This document shows, in pieces, positions 1 through 5,136 of a stretch of DNA of 6,454 nt. Made by a program: the position numbers and the translations under genes. The stretch is from Alphaproteobacteria bacterium UBA3002. GTDB lineage: Bacteria; Pseudomonadota; Alphaproteobacteria; Rickettsiales; UBA3002. How positions within the stretch are numbered: position 1 is the first letter of the stretch; each line of letters opens with the position of its first letter. The stretch lies in assembly GCA_002346425.1 (NCBI GenBank), contig DDZS01000034.1, positions 8,019 to 14,472 on the forward strand. Direction: 5' to 3'. The notes beneath the pieces were generated by a model. It worked only from the letters and a program-made list of their open reading frames with translations. It did no database searches and was not told the DNA's origin.

Positions 1-445
1 TGGCCAGCGCCGCCTCTTCGGCTTGTGCGCATAACTCGCGCAGATGTTCGATGGTTGGTTCCCCTGCCGGGTCGACCAATTGTAAGTCCGGCACCTCGCG
101 GATCAATCGCTCAGAGGGGGCGAGGTCGGCATATTCATCGTCAATACCCTCTTTCGCCATCGCCACCGCGCGCTCGGCCATCGTATTTAGCGCGTCTTCG
201 GAAAAATCGCTGGTCACCGCACTGGCGATTTTTTTGCCGACAAATACCCGCAAGCCCAGCGCTTCTTCTTCCGAACGCTGCATCTCCTCCGGTTTGCCCA
301 GCCGTTGCGACACATTAATATCGGCCGATTCGACCAGTAACAGGTCCGCGGCATCGGCCCCGGCCCGCTTCGCCGCATTAAGCGCGCGCGCTGCAATCTC
401 TTCTGTCATGCGCTTAGATATAGGCGTTTCGGTGGCCAATGTCAT
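1..445 (-). CDS. pmbA: PmbA/TldE-family protein, N-terminal part (runs off the left edge)
   Basis: The 148 visible residues match the N-terminal domain of the TldD/PmbA (TldE) family. Seen: a helix around residues 14-27, then NVSQRLGKPEEMQRSEEE (about 40-57), GLRVFVGKKIASAVTSDFS (about 59-77) and the helix AERAVAMAKEG (about 85-95). The order R-x-G-x-x-E, GLRVFVG, SA-x-TSDFS is typical of PmbA. In Escherichia coli, TldD and TldE form a cytoplasmic heterodimeric metallopeptidase that trims the leader of microcin B17 and degrades CcdA; the metal site is in TldD, not in PmbA. The family is about 450 residues, so roughly two thirds lies outside the window. ATG at 445 was chosen because AAGAGG directly precedes it and a second AGAGG sits 8 nt upstream; the in-frame ATG at 409 has no ribosome binding site. 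It is transcribed divergently from the glycine-zipper genes. Family call strong; TldE rather than TldD is very likely. Confidence 0.93.
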   Translation of the reverse strand, partial: MTLATETPISKRMTEEIAARALNAAKRAGADAADLLLVESADINVSQRLGKPEEMQRSEEEALGLRVFVGKKIASAVTSDFSEDALNTMAERAVAMAKEGIDDEYADLAPSERLIREVPDLQLVDPAGEPTIEHLRELCAQAEEAALA

Positions 446-531
446 CCTCTTAGCCTCTGCGCCAGCCCGCAGCGTGTATTGCTATCTGCGACTGTGGCAA
501 GCATAAGAAAAAAAGGCAAAAAAAGCGCAAA

Positions 532-549
532 CTGTCATCAAACTGACAT
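532..549 (+). promoter_or_regulatory. PhoB box 1
   Basis: CTGTCAT-CAAA-CTGACAT: two 7-bp direct repeats four bases apart, 13 of 14 positions matching the CTGTCAT repeat bound by the phosphate-starvation regulator PhoB. The repeats point rightwards and lie where the -35 element would be, as in class II Pho promoters. An A-rich stretch (507-528) lies just upstream. The site is inferred to activate the gene at 601. It also lies 87 bp upstream of pmbA, but its orientation and spacing do not fit that direction. Confidence 0.8.
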
Positions 550-559
550 ATTGCGTTGC

Positions 560-565
560 TATAAC
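560..565 (+). promoter_or_regulatory. -10 element of the Pho-type promoter for the gene at 601
   Basis: TATAAC begins exactly 10 nt after the end of PhoB box 1, the spacing expected when PhoB replaces the -35 contact. No good TTGACA lies at the proper distance, so the promoter should be weak without an activator. Transcription would start near 572. Confidence 0.65.
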
Positions 566-586
566 TAGGGGTAGCAAAGAAACCAT

Positions 587-593
587 AGGAGGG
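587..593 (+). promoter_or_regulatory. Strong ribosome binding site for the gene at 601
   Basis: AGGAGGG, 7 nt before the ATG at 601, is a near-perfect Shine-Dalgarno sequence. It fixes the start codon and predicts high translation once the gene is transcribed. Confidence 0.85.
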
Positions 594-600
594 TTTTGAT

Positions 601-1029
601 ATGGGTATTTTAAAAGAAACCGGCACGATTCTCGGCCTCGCAGGCGGTGCCGCCGCGGGTGTTGCCGCAGGTGCAGCTGGCTTAGATTTAGATGTGAGTG
701 ACGTCTTTGATTCAATTGGCGACGCAGCAACCACCGGCGCAAATGAAGTGGCCGATGCTGCGGAACGTGGTTACGAAGCCGTCGTCGGAGCTGATGCAGA
801 CATCCCCACCGTATTAACGCAGGAACAAATGGCCGAACAGGCACAAGCCGCAGCGGCGCAAGCCAGTGATGCGGTCACTGCTCCGGAATATAGCGCGGGC
901 GAGATTGCTACCATGGCGGGCGTAGGCACAGCAGGCGGCATTGCCGGTGCAGCAGTTGGACGCGGCGCAGGCGGTTGGGCAGAATATGTCACCGGCACCG
1001 GCCAATATTCGCAAGGCCGCGGCGCCTAA
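601..1029 (+). CDS. Small glycine-zipper protein A under phosphate control (unknown function)
   Basis: 142 residues, not recognised as a named family. Seen: a hydrophobic Gly/Ala segment (about 8-27, GLAGGAAAGVAAGAAG) followed by acidic LDLDVSDVFDS; a helical, Ala- and acid-rich middle (about 40-95) with almost no Lys or Arg; a second glycine zipper (about 106-125, containing GGIAGAAVG); and a polar tail ending SQGRGA. Both zippers show small residues at three- to four-residue spacing, as in membrane-inserting or oligomerising helices. There is no clear Sec signal peptide, lipobox, RTX repeat or class II double-glycine leader. It has its own Pho-type promoter, ribosome binding site and terminator. 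The neighbour at 1166 is a paralogue with the same order of segments. Inference: an exported or membrane-active peptide made in phosphate starvation, comparable in architecture to the Caulobacter CdzC/CdzD glycine-zipper toxins. A stress envelope protein is the main alternative. The gene is certain in practice; its function is not. Confidence 0.87.
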   Translation: MGILKETGTILGLAGGAAAGVAAGAAGLDLDVSDVFDSIGDAATTGANEVADAAERGYEAVVGADADIPTVLTQEQMAEQAQAAAAQASDAVTAPEYSAGEIATMAGVGTAGGIAGAAVGRGAGGWAEYVTGTGQYSQGRGA

Positions 1030-1053
1030 CCGATTGTACGAAATAAGAGCCCT

Positions 1054-1085
1054 AAAAGCCCTGCCATCCGGCGGGGCTTTTTTTT
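1054..1085 (+). terminator. Rho-independent terminator of glycine-zipper gene A
   Basis: AAAAGCCCTGCC pairs with GGCGGGGCTTTT (one U-G pair) around the loop ATCC, and the run of eight T ends at 1085. It lies 25 nt after the stop and separates gene A from the second Pho promoter, so the two genes are independent units. Confidence 0.93.
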
Positions 1086-1098
1086 AAAATTAACAACC

Positions 1099-1116
1099 TT
1101 GTCATAAAACTGTCAT
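1099..1116 (+). promoter_or_regulatory. PhoB box 2
   Basis: TTGTCAT-AAAA-CTGTCAT, again 13 of 14 positions of the paired CTGTCAT repeat with an AT-only four-base spacer. It points rightwards towards the gene at 1166. It is close to the textbook Pho box and better than box 1 in its second half. Confidence 0.86.
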
Positions 1117-1126
1117 GTTGGCGGGC

Positions 1127-1132
1127 TATATT
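1127..1132 (+). promoter_or_regulatory. -10 element of the Pho-type promoter for the gene at 1166
   Basis: TATATT starts exactly 10 nt after PhoB box 2, the same geometry as the first promoter. Transcription would start near 1139. CGGAG at 1153-1157 serves as the ribosome binding site, 8 nt before the ATG. Confidence 0.68.
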
Positions 1133-1165
1133 ACTCATAACACATAATATTACGGAGCAAAGACA

Positions 1166-1705
1166 ATGAGTTTTACATCATTCATGGGCACCATCACCGG
1201 CGCGGGGTTTTGGGGTGCGGTAGGGTTGGCAGGCGGCGCAGTTGTCGGCGCGTTAACCGATATAGACTTTGATGCATTGGCCGAAGACCTAGATTCGTTT
1301 AAATTAGGGGCGAACTTAATGCTTTCCGAAGAAGCATTAAATGCCCCGGGGGCAGTAATGTCAGAAGCCCTAGAAAAGATTCAAGCGGCCGACCCTGACT
1401 TTTTTCCGTCTAAGGAACATGTAGCTTCATTCAATGAAGCGGGCGAGTATGTCGCGAATTTGCCGCCTTTAACGCCAGAAGTTTTGGTAAATCTGAGTAA
1501 GGACGAAGCAGCGATCTATACATTGATTCAAACGCACCCTGAATTGGTGAAAGAAGTTATGAGCGGCTTAGACAGCATTGCGGTCGGTAGCGCGGTCGGC
1601 GGGATTGCCGGCGCAATAGGCGGCGGCTATGCTGGCAACAAAATGGGTAAATGGGTCGATTCGATAGGTCAACCCAATACACAGCCTTCGCAAGGCCGCG
1701 GCTAA
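1166..1705 (+). CDS. Small glycine-zipper protein B under phosphate control (paralogue of protein A)
   Basis: 179 residues, no recognised family. Same plan as its neighbour: an N-terminal zipper (about 8-29, with GLAGGAVVGAL), then an acidic stretch DIDFDALAEDLDS; a longer middle of amphipathic helices (about 45-135, with PPLTPEVLVNLSKDEAA) absent from protein A; a C-terminal zipper (about 139-157, VGGIAGAIGGGYAG); and a tail ending in SQGRG. The shared blocks are GLAGGA, the acidic D-x-D stretch ending in DS, GGIAGA and SQGRG. No Sec signal peptide, cysteine or RTX repeat is seen. It has its own Pho-type promoter and terminator. The middle is the part that differs, which would suit partners in a two-component assembly, or receptor or target specificity. 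Inference: a secreted or surface-exposed, self-assembling or pore-forming protein made in phosphate starvation; an immunity role for B against A is less likely because both share the zippers. Confidence 0.87.
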   Translation: MSFTSFMGTITGAGFWGAVGLAGGAVVGALTDIDFDALAEDLDSFKLGANLMLSEEALNAPGAVMSEALEKIQAADPDFFPSKEHVASFNEAGEYVANLPPLTPEVLVNLSKDEAAIYTLIQTHPELVKEVMSGLDSIAVGSAVGGIAGAIGGGYAGNKMGKWVDSIGQPNTQPSQGRG

Positions 1706-1723
1706 CCCTTTCTACGTAACACC

Positions 1724-1752
1724 AAAGCCCTGCCATCCGGCGGGGCATTTTT
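1724..1752 (+). terminator. Rho-independent terminator of glycine-zipper gene B
   Basis: GCCCTGCC (1727-1734) pairs with GGCGGGGC (1739-1746) around ATCC, followed by ATTTTT. The stem and loop are identical to the terminator of gene A, but the T tract is shorter and interrupted by one A. Confidence 0.88.
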
Positions 1753-1768
1753 ATGTTAATGCGTCACA

Positions 1769-1845
1769 TCATCCTGAACCGTAGGTGAAGGACCTGCCTC
1801 CGGCGCGCACCGCCCCGAGATCCTTCACCTTCTGGTTCAGGATGA
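1769..1845. repeat. Long imperfect palindrome of intergenic-repeat type
   Basis: TCATCCTGAACC (1769-1780) pairs perfectly with GGTTCAGGATGA (1834-1845). Inside it AGGTGAAGGA (1783-1792) pairs with TCCTTCACCT (1821-1830), with a small internal loop of 2 against 3 bases and a short GC hairpin at the tip. The TCATCCTGA...AAGGA/TCCTT...TCAGGATGA pattern resembles dispersed intergenic palindromes known from several alphaproteobacterial genomes. It is not followed by a T tract, so it is not a plain terminator. It sits between converging genes. Confidence 0.8.
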
Positions 1846-1853
1846 CGAAGCAT

Positions 1854-1887
1854 AAAAAAACGGCGCGCCCCGCTTGGGACACGCCGC
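1854..1887 (-). terminator. Rho-independent terminator of the outer-membrane protein gene
   Basis: Read on the minus strand, CGGCGTGTCCC (1886-1876) pairs with GGGGCGCGCCG (1871-1861) with two G-U pairs and the loop AAGC, then seven U (1860-1854). It lies 24 nt beyond the stop codon at 1911. The plus-strand reading ends in CTTTTA and may give weak termination in that direction too. Confidence 0.87.
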
Positions 1888-1910
1888 TTTTACGATAAAT
1901 CGTGAGTGGC

Positions 1911-2525
1911 CTAGAAGTGGTAAGACAGACCTAAGCGCAGTTCGTCTGAATCCGGATCAACGCCGTTTTGCTCTTCATACCATACGTGAGTATAGTCAAG
2001 ACGCACACCGTAGTCGCCCATAGCCATCAGCTGCGTACCAATACCCAGCTCAAAGCCATCGAAATCTTCGTCAGCACCATTGGCTTCGAATTCGGTGTTG
2101 CGGTAACCGATGATACCGTAAGGCGTCACGCCCAGCTCTTCGCTGTTCAGGAATGACAGACCCGGACGGAAGCTGATACCGAACTCGTCGTTTTTCTCTA
2201 AAGAAACGCCAGAAGCAGTTTCGTCAGCATCTGACCAACCATAATGCACTTCGATCGCACCGTTCAGGCCCAGACCGATGCGGTTAATGGTTTGATCCAG
2301 CAGGTAATCCGCTTGGTAACCAACCATCACACCGTAATCCCAACCGTCAACATCCGGCTCAAAGCCAGCTGTATCCAGCGTGTTCCAGCCGTAACCGCCG
2401 TAAGCGCCCAGGTAGAAACCGCTCAGGTTTGACAGTTCGTTGTAATCGTAATCAGAGTCCGCCGCAAAAGTGGGCAGTGCAAACAGTGCCGCAGCAGCTG
2501 TGGTCGCGAGTAAATTCAGTTTCAT
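1911..2525 (-). CDS. Outer-membrane beta-barrel protein (opacity/OmpA-barrel type)
   Basis: 204 residues. A signal peptide (1-21; MKLNL, an Ala/Leu core, then PTFA before AD) directs Sec export. The mature part reads as eight amphipathic strands: SGFYLGAYGGYGWN, WDYGVMVGYQADYLL, NRIGLGLNGAIEVHYGW, EFGISFRPGLSFL, VTPYGIIGYRNTEF, FDGFELGIGTQLMAM, YGVRLDYTHVWYEE and DELRLGLSYHF. They alternate with acidic loops, and the chain ends in Phe, the usual BAM recognition residue. This is the small eight-stranded porin-like fold (OMP_b-brl superfamily); no periplasmic OmpA domain follows. The role is probably structural or adhesive, and no substrate can be read. AAGGA (2532-2536), 6 nt before the ATG, supports the start. 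The AT-rich leader 2526-2640 has no promoter I can place with confidence and no Pho box. A terminator follows at 1854-1887. Confidence 0.9.
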   Translation of the reverse strand: MKLNLLATTAAAALFALPTFAADSDYDYNELSNLSGFYLGAYGGYGWNTLDTAGFEPDVDGWDYGVMVGYQADYLLDQTINRIGLGLNGAIEVHYGWSDADETASGVSLEKNDEFGISFRPGLSFLNSEELGVTPYGIIGYRNTEFEANGADEDFDGFELGIGTQLMAMGDYGVRLDYTHVWYEEQNGVDPDSDELRLGLSYHF

Positions 2526-2531
2526 TGCATG

Positions 2532-2536
2532 TCCTT
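2532..2536 (-). promoter_or_regulatory. Ribosome binding site of the outer-membrane protein gene
   Basis: Minus-strand AAGGA, 6 nt before the ATG at 2525. The rest of the gap to rlmB (2537-2640) is strongly AT-rich and must hold the promoter, since rlmB lacks a terminator there and the two may also be partly co-transcribed. Confidence 0.7.
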
Positions 2537-2640
2537 TTGTTTGAATGATGAATGTGCTCTAGCATAGGTTTTTTATATAAGAAAGATATTAGTCCGATTT
2601 TGTTTATTGTAAGCAGCACATAAAGATAGAACGATTCCAA

Positions 2641-3339
2641 CTATGGCTTAAAAGCCTCATAAAAGGCGATGGCCGCCGCGTTGGAGACATTGAGGCTTTC
2701 CATTGTCTCTTGCATGGGGATTTTAACCAGAATATCGCAATTTTCTGCCGTTAACCTGCGCATGCCGCTACCTTCCGCGCCGAGAACCAACACGCATTTC
2801 TCATAGTCACGGGCGGCGCTAATGGGCGCTTTGGCTGCACCGTCCATCCCTAAAATCCAGTGGCCGGACTCTTTTAATTCTTTCATGCATTTGGCTAAAT
2901 TGGTCACGCGTACCAGCGGCACCATTTCCAGTCCACCGCAAGCGGTTTTGGCCATCGCCCCGGTTTCCGGCGGGGCATTATCTTTGGGCAGAATTAGCGC
3001 GGCAATGCCAAATGCCGCGGCGCTGCGCAGGATCGCGCCGATATTCTGCGGGTCGGTGACCTGATCAAGAATCGCTAAGCGCGGGGCGTCCATCACCTCA
3101 TCCAAATGCACGTCATCCAGCGCGGTGACGCTTAGCGCCACACCCTGATGCACCGGATCGCCGCCAATTTTTTTGGCGATATCGTCCGTCGTGGTCAATT
3201 CCGGCCGCTGTTTACCCCAACGGATTTTATCCGCCGCTTTGCTGGTTGCCAGCGCCCGCTGCACCTGCCGCGCCGGATTGTCGAGCGCGGCCTGCACCGC
3301 ATGTTGCCCATAAAGCCAATAAGTCGCATTTTTTGCCAT
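2641..3339 (-). CDS. rlmB: 23S rRNA (guanosine-2'-O-)-methyltransferase RlmB, SpoU/TrmH family
   Basis: 232 residues, close to the 243 of the Escherichia coli enzyme, which methylates the 2'-O of G2251 in the peptidyl-transferase P loop using S-adenosylmethionine. Seen: the N-terminal RNA-binding part opening with WLYGQHAVQAAL (about 8-19) and carrying VHQGVALSV (about 63-71); motif 1, DQVTDPQNIGAILRSAAAFG (92-111), with Asn99 and the catalytic Arg105; motif 2, VLGAEGSGMRRL (185-196), with Glu189; and motif 3, IPMQETMESLNVSNA (207-221). Together motifs 2 and 3 form the trefoil knot that binds the cofactor; the enzyme acts as a dimer in the cytoplasm. All key residues are present. No Shine-Dalgarno sequence precedes the ATG, and a promoter lies just upstream. 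SpoU paralogues such as TrmH are shorter and lack this N-terminal domain, so RlmB is the best name. Confidence 0.95.
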   Translation of the reverse strand: MAKNATYWLYGQHAVQAALDNPARQVQRALATSKAADKIRWGKQRPELTTTDDIAKKIGGDPVHQGVALSVTALDDVHLDEVMDAPRLAILDQVTDPQNIGAILRSAAAFGIAALILPKDNAPPETGAMAKTACGGLEMVPLVRVTNLAKCMKELKESGHWILGMDGAAKAPISAARDYEKCVLVLGAEGSGMRRLTAENCDILVKIPMQETMESLNVSNAAAIAFYEAFKP

Positions 3340-3347
3340 GGATTGAG

Positions 3348-3376
3348 GGTATAGGCATATTTCGTGCCTTTGTCAC
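3348..3376 (-). promoter_or_regulatory. Likely promoter of rlmB
   Basis: On the minus strand GTGACA (3376-3371), a 17-nt spacer, then TATACC (3353-3348). The predicted start point near 3341 is within a few bases of the ATG at 3339, so the transcript would have almost no leader. This fits the absence of a ribosome binding site. The preceding fibre gene ends at 3389 without a terminator hairpin, so read-through is also possible. Confidence 0.5.
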
Positions 3377-3388
3377 CCGACTAGATGG

Positions 3389-4795
3389 TTACCCCTGCCC
3401 CAGATAAGCCTTCACTTGCGTTTTGGTGGTGCCGGTCAGGGCGGAGGAAAAGACCATTAAGTCTTTCTTCTGATACTCGGTTGCGACATTGGCGAAAATC
3501 TTGTCCTTGTTTTCGACATTGGCGACCAGTTGCGCATAGCCGACATCTTTCGGCTGACCAGCAGAAGACGTATAGAAAAACCGGGTGCTGAAACTATTAT
3601 CCACGGCTTTTAGGGCTGTATCATTCGGAAAATGGAACACGGTTTCGCAGCCATTATGCCAATCCCCCGCCGGACGGGTGATGGTATTGAGCGCGCCCGT
3701 CGCACCGCCGGGAATGATCAGGCCGAGATTGGGCTCAACCAAACTGGGGGTATAGGTCGACGGTGCACTCCCCGCTTCGAATTGCGCGCCCCATAGAGAA
3801 ATCGAGCCGCTGCCATTGCCGGAATAATTTGGCGAACCGGTGTAGGTGGCGCTATCATACAGATATATCCGCGTGTCGGCAGTGCTACGCCCGGCATTCA
3901 TGATCGCGCGGACCCAGCAGCGATACCAGCCGTTGCCGACCGCTTCCATACCATAATTACCGGAACCGGCATTCACATCCGAGGCAACGCCCGTCGCCAG
4001 ATTGAAATGGCCAAATTTTAAGCCAGAGCCGCTATTATTCGTCGATAGCGCCAGCATCACATAGTCACGCGTCCCGGATTTGGCGTAGCAACTGAAAGTA
4101 TAGGTCGTCAATTCGCTGATGCCGGAATGGTTCTGGCGCAGGAAATGCGAGGTAGTCGCGCTATCTTCGATCAGGCTATCGGCCACAGGGCCACCTGAAG
4201 GTGCGCTGCCGGTATTGGCTGTCACGCTACATGCGTTTTTCAGGCTGGTCCAGTTCGCGTGATTAAAAGCTTCGCTGCGGCTGATGCGGTTATTGCCGAT
4301 GCTATAGCCTGCATTGATATTGTGATGATAGCTATTTTGTCGATTGGCCCAAAACCCGCTACCCGCAGTCGCGGTAGAGGCGTTGGTGATTTCGGCATGG
4401 TTGCCGTTGCCGGAGGTATCATAGGCCGCGGCGCCCTGTCCTTCGCTTAACGGCAAGAAGGTGCCGTCGGATAATAGCAATTTGCATAATGTGCCCGAGG
4501 TGGCGGTGATTTCCCCGGCACCAGTGTTGATGCTTGGGTTCGCGGTGCCGACATAGCTGACGATGGTCGTACCGCTGGCAAGGCCGTTGAGAAAAACCAG
4601 CTTATCGTTACTACCATCGAAGGTGCCGCAATGCGACTTGGCGAGCGTCGCGCTGATCGGCGTCGCATCTGCCTGATCGACGAATCCGTTGGCGGACACT
4701 TCGCGATACCATGCGACCAGTGAAGCGACATCGGTCGGCGCCCAAGCGGTCGCGCCCCCCATGCCAATGGCCAGTCCGGCCCCAATCTCCGCCAT
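3389..4795 (-). CDS. Phage/GTA-like head-spike or tail fibre protein with lectin-like modules
   Basis: 468 residues. Seen: a short glycine-rich start and WAPTDVASLVAWYREVS (about 18-34), typical of the head of LamG-like or fibre modules; LSEGQGAAAYDTSGNGNHAEI (about 116-136, split here as LSEGQGAAAYD and TSGNGNHAEI), the usual concanavalin/LamG signature; FWANRQNSYHHNINAGYS (about 148-165); and a jelly-roll carbohydrate-binding-like module from SRSEAFNHANWTS (about 172) through YTFSCYAKSG (about 232-241) and VGNGWYRCWVRAI (about 286-298) to LWGAQFEAGSAPSTYTPS (about 334-351). This EAF...W...YTFS.YAK...GNGWYR...GAQ.E.G module recurs in phage fibres. The C-terminal part (360-468) is unassigned. 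Its ATG overlaps the stop of the spike-base-like gene (TAATG), so the two are translationally coupled. Family knowledge: in the Rhodobacter gene transfer agent a base protein and a fibre form the head spikes that bind capsule sugars. Inference: this is the receptor-binding fibre of that pair. A tail fibre of a prophage remnant is the alternative. Confidence 0.78.
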   Translation of the reverse strand: MAEIGAGLAIGMGGATAWAPTDVASLVAWYREVSANGFVDQADATPISATLAKSHCGTFDGSNDKLVFLNGLASGTTIVSYVGTANPSINTGAGEITATSGTLCKLLLSDGTFLPLSEGQGAAAYDTSGNGNHAEITNASTATAGSGFWANRQNSYHHNINAGYSIGNNRISRSEAFNHANWTSLKNACSVTANTGSAPSGGPVADSLIEDSATTSHFLRQNHSGISELTTYTFSCYAKSGTRDYVMLALSTNNSGSGLKFGHFNLATGVASDVNAGSGNYGMEAVGNGWYRCWVRAIMNAGRSTADTRIYLYDSATYTGSPNYSGNGSGSISLWGAQFEAGSAPSTYTPSLVEPNLGLIIPGGATGALNTITRPAGDWHNGCETVFHFPNDTALKAVDNSFSTRFFYTSSAGQPKDVGYAQLVANVENKDKIFANVATEYQKKDLMVFSSALTGTTKTQVKAYLGQG

Positions 4796-5064
4796 TAATA
4801 AAGCCCCACCAGATTGGTGGCGGTGGTGCCGGTCGCTTTGATTTGACGAATACGATAAGGCAAACGTGCGCCTGAGGGTACGGAGGCGAGCGTCACTTCA
4901 TCACCATTTTTTAAGACGGCGACAATCGTGCCGCCGCTTCCGGCATAGAGCTCGCGGGTAACATATTCTAACTCATTGGTGTCATGCGGCGTGATCGCAA
5001 ACGCATGTTCTGCCGGGGTGGTCAGCGCGGCGCGCCCCGCGGCAAAGGTATCGGTCGCTGGCAT
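4795..5064 (-). CDS. Small spike-base-like phage/GTA protein (Rcc01079 type)
   Basis: 89 residues from the ATG at 5064. Seen: ITPHDTNELEYVTRELYAGSGG, given as ITPHDTNELEYVTR (about 25-38) and ELYAGSGG (about 39-46); then IVAVLKNGDEVTLASVPSG (about 48-66), RLPYRIRQIKATGTTATNL (about 68-86) and a C-terminal GLY. The pattern of TPSDT...L.TRALYVGG.G...V....G....F..VPAG..LP.R...V.ATGTTAT.I is that of a small conserved protein found just before fibre genes in alphaproteobacterial phages and gene transfer agents, where it is the head-spike base. I recognise this by pattern only. The start at 5064 is preferred over the ATG at 5118 because AAGGAG (5076-5071) lies 6 nt before it, whereas the 18 extra residues are Pro/Arg-rich with no ribosome binding site. 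Its stop overlaps the fibre start. Its ribosome binding site may be hidden in a stem. Confidence 0.75.
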   Translation of the reverse strand: MPATDTFAAGRAALTTPAEHAFAITPHDTNELEYVTRELYAGSGGTIVAVLKNGDEVTLASVPSGARLPYRIRQIKATGTTATNLVGLY

Positions 5065-5066
5065 TG

Positions 5067-5135
5067 GTTTCTCCTTCATGTCTTGTTCAGGCACCCACCC
5101 TAGGCGGGGCCTGCCCAATACAGGAAGGGAGAAAC
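5067..5135 (-). promoter_or_regulatory. Inverted repeat burying the ribosome binding site of the spike-base gene
   Basis: In the minus-strand mRNA GUUUCUCCCUUC (5135-5124) can pair with GAAGGAGAAAC (5077-5067): eight perfect pairs, a one-base bulge, then more. The second arm contains the Shine-Dalgarno AAGGAG. An inner hairpin CAGGC/GCCUG (5113-5109 with 5092-5088) would close the loop. The first arm starts two bases after the stop codon of the upstream gene, so a terminating ribosome would open the stem. No U tract follows, so it is not a terminator. Confidence 0.5.
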
Positions 5136-5136
5136 G

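Larger units (their letters stand above)
601..1752 (+). repeat. Tandem duplication of a Pho promoter-gene-terminator unit
   Basis: Unit 1 (532-1085) and unit 2 (1099-1752) have the same parts in the same order. The DNA is most alike at the 3' ends: the 16 bases TTCGCAAGGCCGCGGC occur in both genes before the stop, TAACC follows, and the terminators share the 20-base core GCCCTGCCATCCGGCGGGGC. The promoters share the box-N10-TATA layout. The gene middles have diverged greatly, so the duplication is old, with the 3' end conserved or converted. Confidence 0.7.

Noticed and set aside
51..506. Plus-strand open frame of 151 codons, and a shorter one at 25-318
   Set aside because: Lies antisense to pmbA, whose conserved PmbA motifs are clear on the minus strand. 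The plus frame reads as Ser/Ala/Arg-rich nonsense without a ribosome binding site.
601..660. Sec signal peptide or double-glycine bacteriocin leader on glycine-zipper protein A
   Set aside because: The N-terminus has too little positive charge, no cleavage motif and no LS-x-x-EL-x-x-I-x-GG pattern. The segment looks like a mature zipper helix.
450..844. Minus-strand open frames over the start of glycine-zipper gene A
   Set aside because: Arg/Pro/Ala-rich shadow translations of a gene that has its own promoter, ribosome binding site and terminator on the plus strand.
2452..2640. Minus-strand 62-codon frame over the leader of the outer-membrane protein gene
   Set aside because: Overlaps the signal peptide in another frame and has no ribosome binding site or protein-like pattern.
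5065..5118. Upstream ATG (5118) as the start of the spike-base-like gene
   Set aside because: No ribosome binding site, and the 18 extra residues do not look like the family. ATG 5064 has AAGGAG at good spacing.
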